DNA from: Linyphia triangularis | Lineage: Eukaryota > Arthropoda > Arachnida > Araneae > Linyphiidae | DNA length: 64,000 nucleotides | Assembly (NCBI GenBank): GCA_963978545.1 | Contig: OZ021722.1 | Coordinates: forward strand, 14,016,301-14,080,300 | Direction of reading: 5' to 3' | In this document: piece after piece, positions 44,738 through 56,483 of the stretch | Position numbering within the stretch: position 1 is the stretch's first letter | How the letters are laid out: every line of letters starts with the position of its first letter | Made by a program: the position numbers and the translations under genes | Notes under the pieces: model-generated | What the model saw: only the letters and a program-made list of their open reading frames with translations | The model's database searches: none | What the model was told of the DNA's origin: nothing

Positions 44738-45162
44738 TAATAAGGGTCATTCCCTATACTCTCTATGTTAAAATTTTCTATCCCAGTGCATTTAGAAACT
44801 ACTTTATATAAAACTTTGAAATGTGGCGAGTAGGTACAAAAAAAGATCACTTAATGAAATAACATAAATTGTTTTCAATTAATGTCTACGTATTATAAAT
44901 AAAAATTAAAATAGCAAAAGAAAAAAAACAGGTGGAACCATATGAATTAAGGATTTCAAATATAAAATGAAATATATTAGACGCTATTTTTTAGTTCTTA
45001 ATTCATGTCATTTCATTAAGTGATCGTTTTCGTACCTATTCGCCAAAATGTCAAAGTTTTTTGCAAGGTAAATTCCAAATGTACTGGTAACATAACTGGT
45101 AACAATGATTGTAACATAGCCAGTATAGAGAATGATCCTTACTAGGTCTTTTAATGCCATAA
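44738..45162. mobile_element. Foldback MITE family FB, copy near 45 kb
   Basis: Arms gggtcattccctatact... and ...gagaatgatccttactagg; the middle segment runs in the opposite direction to copy 1 (gcaaaagaaaaaaaacagg). About 425 bp. No coding. Confidence 0.8.
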
Positions 45163-46109
45163 TTCTATTAATGAAAACTTACGCAAGGATCATCTGGACT
45201 TTAAAATGAAATTTTGTTGGAAAAGAAATTTTGAACTAAAAAATAACTATTTTGAGTTATTTAGTTTTTAGGACAATACATATTTTGAGTTGCGGATTTC
45301 GGCGATGAGTGAAATTTTTGAAACCGAATTTTTGCCATTTCTCTAAAAAAAAGTTGCCAACCACGGAATTAGAACAAAAAATATAGCTTACTTTTTGAAT
45401 TCTGGTACAGTGTAAGTTTATTGCTTAATAGCGACACTTTGATTTTTTTTTTTTTTTTAATTTTTTTTTTTTTTTATGAAATAACTACAGAAAATTCATG
45501 GCTATGAACTTTTTCTAGAGTGGTGATAAAGGTAAGCTGATATTCTAATTATAAGATATTTTAAATTTGGAGTTCGATGTTAATCTAAAAATATAGCTGG
45601 TTGTATTTGCTTGCGTTAGGTTTTATTATGTGATAAATGTTAGGGATGACGATTGGTTGGAATCAAGAAGTCAATAATTCTTATGAAAGACGTCGTCTAA
45701 TTATAAGATTCTTTTATCAAATCTATCTATATTTTTTCAAATAAAGGGCAAACATTGAAGGGGTAAAAAAAGAAAAATATCTAACACCCACGCAAAGTCA
45801 AGAAAAAGTTGTAGCTACACATAATATTAGTAAAACACAGCCATCATCATGATTGAATGATAAACTCACATTCATGCTCGATTTAATGTAATAGCTTTTA
45901 AATTTATCTAACAAATATGAAACTAGATCGAAATAATTAATTGCTTGTTACAATAAGAGTTCAGTTATATATATATATATATATATCTGAAGTTAATTTT
46001 TTTTTCAAATAATTTCATGAAATTTTATCTAATCTTAACTGACACAAAGATATATTATAATAAAAGCAATTTCTAAGCATTTAAGAAGAATATACCAGCT
46101 ATCACCCTA
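45163..46109. other. AT-rich spacer with T runs and an (AT) microsatellite
   Basis: T runs at about 45440-45475, (at)n at about 45966-45986. No gene recognised. Confidence 0.45.
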
Positions 46110-47020
46110 TACCCTATCGATTACCCTATACCAGCTATGTTACAATCTTCTAGCCCAATACATTTGGAATCTACTTTGTATGGTTGGTTGTTTTCAGATT
46201 ATCTGGCGCCGTCAGCAACACGAGGGCTATAATGCGCCGAAACATTCGTCATTTGACAAGCCAACATACATTTACAAACATCCATGCCTTACACGGGGAT
46301 CGGAACCCGCAACCTCGTGGTCTAGAAGCTAGCATGCTAACCACTATACCGTTTGGTCGGCCTACTTTGCATGAAACCTTGAAATTTGATAAGTAGGTAC
46401 AAAAATAACCACTTAATGAAATTACATAAATCAGAAACTCGAAAATGGCATCTAATTTATTTTATTTCATATTTGAAATCCTTACGTCAATGCATATGCA
46501 GTGGCTTCACCTGATTTTGTCTTTTGCTATTTTAATTTTCATTTGCAATCGATACACATTAAATGAAAACAATTTATGTCATTTCCTTCAGTGATCATTT
46601 TCGTACCTTCTCATCTAATTTCAAACTTTTACCACTATACCGTTTTACCACCATGCTAACCACTATACCGTTTGGTCGGCCTACTTTGCATGAAACCTTG
46701 AAATTTGATAAGTAGGTACAAAAATAACCACTTAATGAAATTACATAAATCAGAAACTCGAAAATGGCATCTAATTTATTTTATTTCATATTTGAAATCC
46801 TTACGTCAATGCATATGCAGTGGCTTCACCTGATTTTGTCTTTTGCTATTTTAATTTTCATTTGCAATCGATACACATTAAATGAAAACAATTTATGTCA
46901 TTTCCTTCAGTGATCATTTTCGTACCTTCTCATCTAATTTCAAACTTTTACAGAAAGTAGTTTCTAAATGCACTGGGCCAGAAGATTGTAACACAGCGAA
47001 TGTAGGGAATGATCCTTAAA
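46110..47020. mobile_element. Foldback MITE FB with SINE insertion and internal 319-bp tandem duplication
   Basis: The left arm is broken by SINE A at 46183-46361. The segment beginning with the SINE head edge (atgctaaccactatacc, 46334) through the FB middle to ctaatttcaaacttttac (46632) is repeated from 46653, offset 319 bp, apparently without differences. The duplicate therefore carries the last ~28 bp of the SINE head. The intact right arm closes the element near 47020. Confidence 0.8.
46183..46361 (-). mobile_element. SINE A copy 7
   Basis: Minus-strand copy in the FB left arm; target duplication ctactttgtatg / ctactttgcatg (46171-46182, 46362-46373) with one mismatch. B box slightly altered (ggttccgatccc). 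Confidence 0.9.
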
Positions 47021-47560
47021 AGAAAACTATAAACATAATTTTATACGTCATGTCCGGCAGTATAAACACTACCATCATCAATCAACGTCAAAAACTTAGC
47101 TCAAATTTCATGTGTTGTAAACTTCATAAACTGTAGGGTTTTAAGTACGCCCATATCTTAACTTCACCGGTGGTGCCGGTAAAATTATGCCGTCCTATAT
47201 CCCATACACGGCGGCTTCACTTTTCCGACCTCACCGGTGCTTAGAGAGAGGTGCCTCTTCGGATGAAAACCGCAACCCGTGCCGTATTTCGTCGGGTCGG
47301 TTGCCGCGTTGAGTCCACTCTGCACCGGCATTCCGAAGTTCACAATTTCGGCGGCAAGAGGTGAGGAAATGCCGGCAAGAGGTGAGGAAATGCCGGCAAG
47401 AGGTGAGGAAATGCCGGCAAGAGGTGAGGAAATGCCGGCAAGAGATATTATAGGCGTATTGTTACGCATACTCGCTTTATTCAGCTTTTTGCTCCAAAAG
47501 AGTTTTATTTTGTTAAGGGGCAACTTTCTTAAAACAATATCGAAGGGTATTTGAATTTGT
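47021..47560. other. GC-rich patch with a 21-bp minisatellite
   Basis: Between 47160 and 47450 the DNA is unusually GC-rich for this window. It contains about four and a half units of gaggtgaggaaatgccggcaa (47352-47445). A minus-strand frame (47185-47688) runs through the repeat as a seven-residue period (SPLAGIS) and ends in a less repetitive 45-residue tail. I cannot tie it to any family. It could be a minisatellite in an exon or a piece of a foreign repeat. Confidence 0.45.
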
Positions 47561-47564
47561 TTAA

Positions 47565-48285
47565 AGGGGTCCAGTACAGAAATTTCTTCAAAAATCCCAA
47601 TTTTTTTTCTGATTTTAAAAAATAGTTCATACATTCCTGAAGAGAATGATGTTTTTATCTTATTCCTCCGGTGATTAGAGCGCCACAAAATTACCTTTTA
47701 TTTAAACATCACTAATGGGCGTAACACATTGAAGCCGTCTGCTTAAAGTGCGTTTTTCGAGAGCTAGTGTTTTTCACAGATGTTGCATATTCAAATCGAT
47801 ATATCTCCAGAACCATTAACAATTGGCTATTCAAATTTTTGGAGCATTTAATTTATATAGTTTTAAATATTTTGTCTTCACAGAATTTTATTTTTTTAAT
47901 GCTGTTTTAAAATATAACATTTAGCATAAAAGATAACATAAAAAAAGGCAAAAATTTCAATATTTTAACTTTGAGAATTTTTTTTAATTTTTTTTAATTC
48001 CTCTATAAAAATTCTGTGAAGACAAAATTTTCTTTATATAATTAGGTATAACAGAAAGCTTTCACTTTGAAAAAAAATTATTTTTTCTTGACTTATATCA
48101 AAATACGCAAACATCAATTATTATGGATTGTTCTTGGTTTTTAATTTTTTTTTTTAAATAACTAAACCCAATATTTTAAAAACATTTTCTCAAAGATGTA
48201 TAAATAGTATCTCATACATAAAATAAATTTTTGGCATAAAAATGTACATAAATAAAGTTTTTTTCATTTTCGGTACCGGACCCTC
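47565..48285. mobile_element. TTAA-flanked MITE, 721 bp, copy 2
   Basis: Perfect TTAA duplication (47561-47564, 48286-48289). Ends aggggtccagtac ... ggtaccggaccctc. Inside, attttgtcttcacagaatttt (about 47870) is answered inverted near 48005-48030. No open frame. Ends resemble those of the element at 4546. Confidence 0.85.
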
Positions 48286-48289
48286 TTAA

Positions 48290-48502
48290 AGAACGTCTGC
48301 GTGCATTTGAAATAGTTTTATAAAACTCTCAATTGAAGTTTATGTTTCGTTTGAAAAGCTTTTTAGGGAAGCTTGGTCAAATTTTGAATTTGCCAGAAAA
48401 TGACTTTTGCAAGAAATGCATAAAAATATTTTGGGGTAAAAAAAAAAAGTTTTTAAATGATTGTGTTCTCGTTTTGAAACTTTTACGGTTGACTTTTTAA
48501 AT
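48290..48502. other. AT-rich spacer
   Basis: Nothing recognised. Confidence 0.4.
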
Positions 48503-48990
48503 CCTTTATATTAAGCTAGATTTTGTATTAATGTTTGTCATCCAATCGGACAGAAACTTGGCCGATTGATTCGATGTCGATGACAATGACAATGAATTGT
48601 ATCAAATTTTGGGAGCTTTCACTGTCACTAAAAGGTCATTTTTACGGAATACTAATAAACCAACTTGATGTTATCCAATCGTTTTGAAATTGCATTTAAC
48701 CAATCGTTGAAGAAACTCTTTCCTGTTGCCAAAATTTTTTCAAAGAATAAATAATAAAATTCTTTTGAACAATAAATAAAAGATATTTGGATGTGAGTGC
48801 ATAAATTCACATTCATTTTTAATGAATAAATTTTGAAAAGATATTTACAGCATATTTTGCTGATGAAGAGGGTGTTTGCATTCAATTTGAAATATTAATA
48901 ACAAGTACACGCCGACAACAGAAATGGCATTATGGTAATGAACATAAAAATTGGCAAGGCATATAAAGAATTTAATTAAAAACTTTGTTT
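48503..48990 (+). mobile_element. Inverted-repeat element family L, fragment
   Basis: Left end of family L (atcctttatattaagc ... tgtatcaaattttggga ... gtgagtgcataaattcac ... ggcaaggcatataaagaattta). It preserves the uninterrupted target (gcatataaagaattta) used by the hAT MITE in tandem units B and C. Confidence 0.7.
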
Positions 48991-49695
48991 CTATGGGTTG
49001 TATTATTTTTTTTAGCTATTTTTGAAAATAAACAAAAGCACTAATAAACAGTGTATATTCATTATTCAATAGTATCATTCATAAAAAAAAAGTGGGTATG
49101 CTAATTGAATCTCTTAGAATAAAAGTTTAAATTGGAAAATTATACATATCGTTCACTTTTAAAATGTCCTTCTGCTATCTAGTTTAACTTTAAGTTTCTT
49201 TATATGGTGATTCATAGTTCAGATGTATGTGGTTATAATAACATATAATAACAATAAATTTCAATTTTATTTCTGAAGTTAACAGAATATAAGATCACAG
49301 TTACAGGCGGGTTGAAATTTAGCAATTCATTGATTTTCCTTGGAACAATTATATTTTTTTCTCGTAAATACATACTTAGCATATCGCAGTCTTTTGCGCA
49401 TAACGTTTATTTGCAGATATAAAACTGATATACATAGAATGGGATGTAAATATAAAATTTTAGAAACTTCTTATTGCATTAAAAAAAAAAAAAAAAAAAA
49501 ACTTAATAAAATTAGGTATATTTTATATCTTAAACAATTACATAAATATTACAAGAAAAGTGTTGCATGTTTTTTTAGACGCAAACTATGTGCTCAAGTT
49601 AGAGTTAATTCACATAAAATTTTATTTATTACAAAACGCACTTTTACGATGAACATATACTACAGTTTCAGCAGAGAAAATAGATTTTATTTTTT
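48991..49695. other. AT-rich spacer with an A run
   Basis: A run near 49482-49501. A 123-codon plus frame at 49340-49711 crosses the A run and is not convincing as a gene. Confidence 0.4.
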
Positions 49696-49713
49696 AAATC
49701 CTTTATATTAACT

Positions 49714-49757
<44 letters not shown>

Positions 49758-49908
49758 GTGAGTGGATGGTTGGATGGGTATGTCGTTGGCGGGCAAATCT
49801 GCGGCCTAATTAACACACTTTCCGTTATCCAATTGGTTTGAAACTTGTCTGATAGATTTGATGCCGATGAGAATGCATTCTATCAAATTTTGGGACTATT
49901 ACTCTTAC

Positions 49909-50154
49909 TATACTAAACTCCAACTTAACTTGACATCACTAGACGATAGATCTTCACCACCGTGCTCATGGGCAATTAATCCATTTTAGCGGAGTGAAGA
50001 CATAATTCTCGCCAAACCTTATAGCCTTTTGTTCTCTACAAGGTTGTGGTTTGGCGAGCATTATACTTTCACGCCGCCAAAATGGATAAATTGCCTATGA
50101 GCACTGTGACGATCTACCGTCTAGTGATGTCAAGTTAAGTTGAAGTTTAGTATA
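49909..50154. mobile_element. Palindromic MITE family H, copy 1 (246 bp)
   Basis: One inverted repeat nearly end to end: tatactaaactccaactt ... aagttgaagtttagtata, with taccgtctagtgatg and ccgccaaaatggat in the arms. TA at each end fits a Tc1/mariner-type target. It interrupts family L sequence that is continuous in other copies. Confidence 0.88.
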
Positions 50155-50223
50155 AAAGGTCGCTTTTACACACGTGGACATGCCTCTATAATCGTTTCGG
50201 AATACTAATAAATCCCACTTAAC

Positions 50224-50750
50224 CGATCATTTGTTGGATCTCTTTTCTGTTGCCAAAAATGTTTTAATCAAAATAAATAAAAAGGTATTTCAACGTGAAT
50301 GCATAAATTCATTATGGACTGAAATCCATTCAATTCAACTTTGCGCTGCATAGCAATGCTATAAGTGAAATAAATTTAACCGATCATTGTTGAATCTCTT
50401 TTCTGTTGCCAAAAATGTTTTAATCAAAATAAATAAAAGGTACTTCAACGTAAATGCATGAATTCATTATGGACTGAAATCCAGTCAATTCAACTTTGCG
50501 CTGCATAGCAATGCTATAAGTGAAATAAATTTAACCGATCATTGTTGAATCTCTTTTCTGTTGCCAAAAATGTTTTAATCAAAATAAATAAAAGGTACTT
50601 CAACGTAAATGCATGAATTCATTATGGACTGAAATCCAGTCAATTCAACTTTGCGCTGCATAGCAATGCTATAAGTGAAATAAATTTAACCCATCATTGT
50701 TGAAACTCTTTCCTGTAGCCAATTTTTTTTTAATCAAAATTAATAAAAGA
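50224..50750. repeat. 155-bp tandem repeat, about 3.3 copies
   Basis: Units start at cgatcatt.gttgaatctc near 50224, 50381, 50536 and 50691 and include gactgaaatccagtcaattc and gctgcatagcaatgctataag. The two inner units look identical; the outer ones have diverged. Confidence 0.9.
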
Positions 50751-50755
50751 TACAT

Positions 50756-50930
50756 GTTACAGATAATCAGGGACATACAGTTTAAAGTGGATTCCGAACC
50801 ACAATGAACGCGGCCCACCTGAAGGTTGTGTGATTAGCGCTCTGGCCTAACCCAGGATTCGAAATCGGTACCTTTGGCATGCAAAGCCAGAGCTCTAACC
50901 CCCCTTCCTTCAGGTGGGCCTCGCAATTTG
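50756..50930 (-). mobile_element. SINE B copy 3 with head-to-head duplicated tRNA promoter
   Basis: The minus-strand head (tctggctttgcatgcc, B box gatttcgaatcctggg) and body are family B. In addition, 50812-50846 repeats the 5' head in the opposite direction to 50886-50920 (35-bp arms, ggcccacctgaagg / ccttcaggtgggcc, few mismatches). The tRNA A-box region is thus present on both strands around a 39-nt loop. Confidence 0.75.
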
Positions 50931-51967
50931 GAATAGCGATATTATAGATATTATATTTATTTGGAATAGCGATCTAATCCATCCCTACCATTTTTTACTA
51001 TTAGTGATTTATTTTGTGAATTAAATGTTCTATTAGCTCCTTAACAGGTAAGACAAACTTGTAATTTCTCCCAGCAAAAATTGCTGCTTAAAAATTTGAT
51101 GGAAACGTCGCACACTGGGGTATATGCATCGAAAACTTGGCAAAAATTATTTTAGCGTCAGAAGAGTGTTTAAATGCGCTAAAACTTTAATTTAGTGAAT
51201 GAAATAGAGACATTTCTTCTTTAGATGAAAAAATTTTTTTATTCAAAATATACGTTTTTTTATTACACTAATATTATTGTCACTGGAAAATATTAATGGG
51301 TAATTTCATACTAAATCACTCTGTGTGTGACTTATCATTCCTTTATCGTTTATATGTTAAATGTTAAAAAAATATCATTGCATTTTCAAAATGTGCATTG
51401 AATTCATTGTTAATCCCATAATTATTTAGTATTTTAATTTGGCTAGTTTTACACCAAATAGCTTATCTTGGCTCTTCGTCTGGTGACTTATTCGATGATT
51501 TTACTCAGATTTTAATCTAGCTTTATTTGGTTTTGGTATAAAATACTCGAGAAAAAAAAAGGGCCAGTGTATTTTTAAGAAAGACTACTCTTTTCAGGGG
51601 GTATAATGCATCTCATATTTATTATGAGCGGATCAGAGATCAATAATTATTTAATGATCAATAATTATAATGAATGATAGACTCGAAATTTTTTAAAACC
51701 AATTTAAGCGATATGTCTTAAATGCATATTCTTTGCCTCCTCAATTTCTTATTATAACGTCCCAATAAGCAAAAAGGCATTTTTTATAACTATGGGACCA
51801 TTTAACAGTGTTTTATGCATTATTAGAGTCATAGGATGCATAGAGTTTGGCTGCATCCATGATATTGTACGAAAATCTCTTTGTTTCAATTCTATAACTA
51901 CTAGATAATATTTCTAAAATTATCTTCAATCAGTGAATCAAATAGACATTATATCCCACGGTAGCAG
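50931..51967. other. AT-rich spacer, nothing recognised
   Basis: No gene, RNA or shared repeat recognised in about 1 kb. Confidence 0.45.
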
Positions 51968-51980
51968 CAGCATCGTTGGA

Positions 51981-52165
51981 TTGATTGGTTGTTTTCAGAT
52001 TATCTGGCGCTGTCAGTAACACGAGGGCTATAATACGCCGAAACATTCGTCATTAGACAAGCCAACATACATTTACAAACGCCCATGCCTATCACCGGAC
52101 TCGAACCCGCAACCTCGCGGTATAGAAGCTAGCACGCTAACCACTATACCGTTTGGTCGGCACAT
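51981..52165 (-). mobile_element. SINE A copy 8
   Basis: Minus-strand copy with target duplication cagcatcgttgga (51968-51980, 52166-52178). A and B boxes are intact. Confidence 0.93.
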
Positions 52166-52178
52166 CAGCATCGTTGGA

Positions 52179-54296
52179 AAACCTTCTACTTGCATTGCTT
52201 ACATTACTGCTTTCAAATCTGGGTTTTGGTACTTCGGTAGTGAAACCAAGCTTGCTTCTGAACTCTTCTTGGATTTCAGTTGTTTCTTCTTAACTCCATT
52301 TTATTTTCTAGTGTTCGAAGTTGTCACTTTTTAATAGGCCAGTTTGCACATTAAATGGGGTATGCTCTCACACAAACGAATACGCGCATGCAAAATAGAT
52401 AATCTGAATTGAAGTGTCTTTCAATCAATCTCCTGTGTTTTTGTTAAATCATTTAAGTTTTTGATGTTGCACCGCATATGTAACACTTCATGGTTGGGTT
52501 TCGTATCAGTAACCGCATGGAACCAACCATGGTAAAAGATAATGTTTGTTTAACTTCTACACCTCCATCATCTTTTGTGTTTTTGTGTGAACTGATTTTT
52601 TTTTATGTAATTTATCTCGCGTTTAGTTATGTCTATGGTCCCTTTAGTGAATTGTAATCTGATTGTTCGACTATACCGAGGCGATGAGTAGTGGGGTTTT
52701 TACAAATGACCTTTTTCTTAGTTGTACTCCAAAGAAATCGTAAAGGCATCAGAGAAGTTTGAAAAATATTGACGTCTGACCCTTTAGAATTTTGAAGTGT
52801 TTGTTAGTATTTCCTTTGCTGGGATCCGTCACAACCACATTTCGTTATTAATTCTAATGAATTTCTCTCATTAAAACTAATTGTTTCTATAACAATTCAA
52901 ATATGTAAGTATAAGTGTATTCGTGTTATCTAATTGACCCTACATATTTATTCAGCCAAAGCATCTGCAAAGGTGATCTCAGAGGAGAAGGGTAATAATC
53001 ATTTTTTACCAATATTTTTTTCCTTGGTTATTTTTTTAAGAATCCATACTCTTTATAAGAGAACTTACTTTAAATACACCCTTTGATTCTTATTATAAGC
53101 TTAATTTCATTACTATCTTAACTTTCCTTACAGGCTTTTCAGTGGTAAACCAAAAAACTATCTAAAATATTCATTACATTTAAACTTTTTATTCAAATTA
53201 GGTTTTTCTTACGATTTTATATAGTTTTATTCAAATACCATACGTAATTTTCATTGTAAATTATCATAAATAATGATAAATAGGAAACAAAAGTGAAGTT
53301 TCTGCAAGTACGTCAAAATGACGTCATCTACGTTAACAATTGTAATATCCGCATCCGTAAAATGTTTTTGAAGTATAAGAAACTAGAGCATGTGGTCTTT
53401 TAAATGGTATAAAAACCACTACTCAATAAGATTCAATAGTATAACAAAAGCACTCGTGAAAATAAAATATTGCAAGAAAAGTTAACTGAGTTTTGCGACT
53501 GAACAAAATTTAAATTGCTCATTTAATTTAGATAAATTTAAATTTTAAGTGATGAATTCTTTAATTGTAGACCTTAAGAAGAAACACATATCGTGTTGAA
53601 ATTAAAATTGAAAAAAAAGTTTAAAATTTTAGTATTGTGCTTGCATTGGTAATAGAAAAGAGAAATGCACACTTCGTGCTAACGTCAACTTTCGATTAAT
53701 CGCTACGACATTTGGGATCTCAGATTAAAAAAAATTGATACTGGATAAGATTCTATACTTAATAAAGTATATATGTGCAAAAATTCAAATGTCTAGGTGG
53801 AATTTTGAACAATCGAGTTTTGGCCAACTTTTAGAGGCAAATACCGCATTGTGCGTCGTGAAGTTGAGAAAATCCTTTAAAAAAAAACCTGTATACATAC
53901 CCTGGCCGTAAATTTACAAATGTATTGTGATCAAGGTTATATTTTTTATGTTGGTTGTTACATCACTATCGCTGGAAACCAAATTCTAATTGCATTTAAT
54001 GTGCATTGTGTTTTATTAAACGTTTAGTAGTGTCATTAAAAGTTAAATCAATCTTAAAGCGACAAAAAGAGTGATTTTCCGATCTAATAACGTAATTATT
54101 CATACGCAAAATGAAAAAGAACGATTTCTGTAAGTCTCTTTCCACCTTAAAGAATTTTAGTTTCCTAAAATTTCGTCTTAAAGAGCAAATGTAGACCTTT
54201 TGGGTAAAATGTCTAGTTGATTCGAATTATCCGAGAGGTACTTTGCTTTGGTCCAATGTAAATTGGTTTAATTTTTATTAATATAGTTTATTTACA
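52179..54296. other. Unique AT-rich DNA, 2.1 kb, nothing recognised
   Basis: No repeat shared with the rest of the window, no open frame of 60 codons or more and no RNA gene. This is the longest apparently repeat-free stretch in the window. Confidence 0.5.
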
Positions 54297-54306
54297 GAAA
54301 TCAAAA

Positions 54307-54478
54307 CGGATTGGTAGTTTTCAGATTATCTGGCACCGTCAGCAACACGAGGGCTATAATGCGCCGAAACATTCGTCATTAGACAAGCCAACATACATTT
54401 ACAAACTCGGAACCCGCAACCTCGAGGTCTAGAAGCTAGCACGCTAACCACTATACCGTTTGGTCGGCGAAATCAAAA
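54307..54478 (-). mobile_element. SINE A copy 9 (internal deletion)
   Basis: Minus-strand copy; target duplication gaaatcaaaa (54297-54306, 54479-54488). Part of the segment between head and body (the acacccatgcctaacacggg region) is missing, and the tail is mutated (ggattggtagtt). Confidence 0.9.
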
Positions 54479-54494
54479 TTGAAATTCTCTCAAC

Positions 54495-54739
54495 TATACT
54501 AAACTTCAACTTAACTAGACATCACTTAGACGGTAGATCGTCACTGTGCTCATAGGTATTTAATCCATTTTGGCGGCGTGAAAGCATAATGTTCGCCAAA
54601 CCACAACCCTATAGAGAACAAAAGGCTGTAAGGTTTGGCGAGAATTATGTCTTCACTCCGCCAAAATGGATTAAATACCTATGAGCACTGTCACGATCTA
54701 CCGTCTAAGTGATGTCTAGTTAAGTTGAAGTTTAGTATA
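54495..54739. mobile_element. Palindromic MITE family H, copy 2 (245 bp)
   Basis: Near-perfect palindrome, better preserved than the copy at 49909: tatactaaacttcaactt ... aagttgaagtttagtata. TA termini. Begins 6 bp after the right target duplication of SINE A copy 9. Confidence 0.9.
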
Positions 54740-56400
54740 GTGCACTTGAATCAACTTCACACCTCTCTTTCCGTTCAGTTACCCTATATATATAATAAAC
54801 GTTAGTGAAAGTATTACAGTATAATTTTTCTTGTATTTCTACACGCTTTGGAATGTCTCGAGTTAAAAAAAAAAGGGGTCTACGAAAAATGTCTTTGTGC
54901 CTTACTGAGTTTAGTATATCTCCCGCGATTTACAGTGTTCAATTCTTGTATAAACGTAAGTGGTGACCTTTGTGATCTGCTAGGTAGTACATTTAATATT
55001 ACATTAATCATTCTGCTAATAGTACATTAATCATTCTGCTAATAGTACATTAATCATTCTGCTAATAGTACATTTTCAAGGTATCTATTATTGAAAAACT
55101 GGTATTTTAGGAAATTGCCAAAAATTAAGTACCCAATCGCTGTGGTATTGCTTTTTTATTAGTTTTCTAAACATTTCAACTCTGGAAATCTTCGTAAAAA
55201 TTCGATATTAGTGTAAACAGTTGAAAAACGAATGACTTTGACATAGAGTTCTCTTTCTTTGAGCAATGATTCAATGATTGTTCCTATACCATCTTAATCT
55301 TTGGTTAGTCGCACAATTGCCAAATGTCCCCCACAATCAGTTTCTCAATAGCTTCCAGCCGATGATCAAAGCCTTGTTACAGTTTTTTTTTTCTTTAAGT
55401 TATTTAAAAAAATATTTTAAAATTTTTACTTTATTCTGTTCAATAATAATGTGGTTTTAATTAGAATACACACTTACCTTGATAATTGGTCAAGAATTTA
55501 ATAGTATGCACGAAAATTTCAATTTGGGGGACATTTGTCCCCCACGCGACTTATTGCGAGACATAAGGTCGAGCGCATAACCAAGGGTTACTTACCCGAA
55601 AGGTTAGTTATATTTCAGATTTATTAGGCGCAAGGACAAAACTACGCCATTACTCGAAAGGAATAATATAACAACTATTGCCAAACTGGCTAATTTTTTT
55701 AATGAATGAAAATATAAAAACGAGAGGGTAAATTACAAGAATCCAAATTTAAATACAGTGATCAGCATTACAGTATACATTGCCCCTGTAATATTGCACA
55801 TCGAAAATCGAAAATAAAAACAATTCGAACTGCAAAGTGGAAATGCTTCAAATCCTTGCATATTGTTAACACATTGTCCTTTTTTAATTCTAGTTCGTTC
55901 TAGACTAAATCTTAAGTGTTACACTTTTAACAATACCGGCTATCATATTTATTAAATACTAATCATTTTAGTGATTTCAAAAATAATTTTTTAATCTCTA
56001 TTCAATTAAAAAAAATCTTACCTTGAAAACTTTAAATTGAAGAAAAGTTGATAAACACTATACACAATGAATACACTAACGTTCTAGTTTACAACACAAC
56101 TATCATTAAATAGAAATAAATTAATTTATTGTAACTTTTTTTTTTGTTATCCTGTAAATCCACTTAGATCTTATCAAATAACACAGTAATAACAAGTTGT
56201 AGTCGAAGTAGTAGTATCTACTCAAAAGCTCAGACCTAGAAGTTGAAGTAGCTTTCGTTCCCGGCATAAGCCACATGAAAATCTAAAGAAGGCTGACAGT
56301 CAGATCAGGATGACAAATCTAGATCTCCAAAACCAAACCTATCCGAATAGGTCATGCCACTTGCCTCCGCTACCAGAAGAAAAATATTTTACTGAACTTT
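54740..56400. other. Unique AT-rich DNA with a short 23-bp tandem repeat
   Basis: Three copies of acattaatcattctgctaat (23-bp period) at 55001-55072. The motif cccccac / tgtcccccac appears twice (55327 and 55530). No gene recognised. Confidence 0.45.
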
Positions 56401-56483
56401 GAAGACGATTGGTTGGTTTGTTACGCTCAATGACCAATTTTTATGCGCAGTGCTGGCTAATCCGACTGAGACCGACAGTTTAA

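Larger units (their letters stand above)
49696..50755 (+). mobile_element. Inverted-repeat element family L, fragment with TG microsatellite, MITE and tandem repeat
   Basis: Starts atcctttatattaactttc, then (gt)n at about 49722-49755, the family L end segment, the hairpin MITE at 49909-50154, and the L continuation expanded into a 155-bp tandem repeat (from 50224). Confidence 0.7.

Noticed and set aside
7489..46396. Plus-strand frames at 7489, 44123 and 46184 with similar peptides (QIIW..QQHEGYNAPK)
   Set aside because: Translations of the antisense of SINE A.
49340..49711. 123-residue plus frame
   Set aside because: Crosses a 20-base A run and a repeat border; no recognisable domain.
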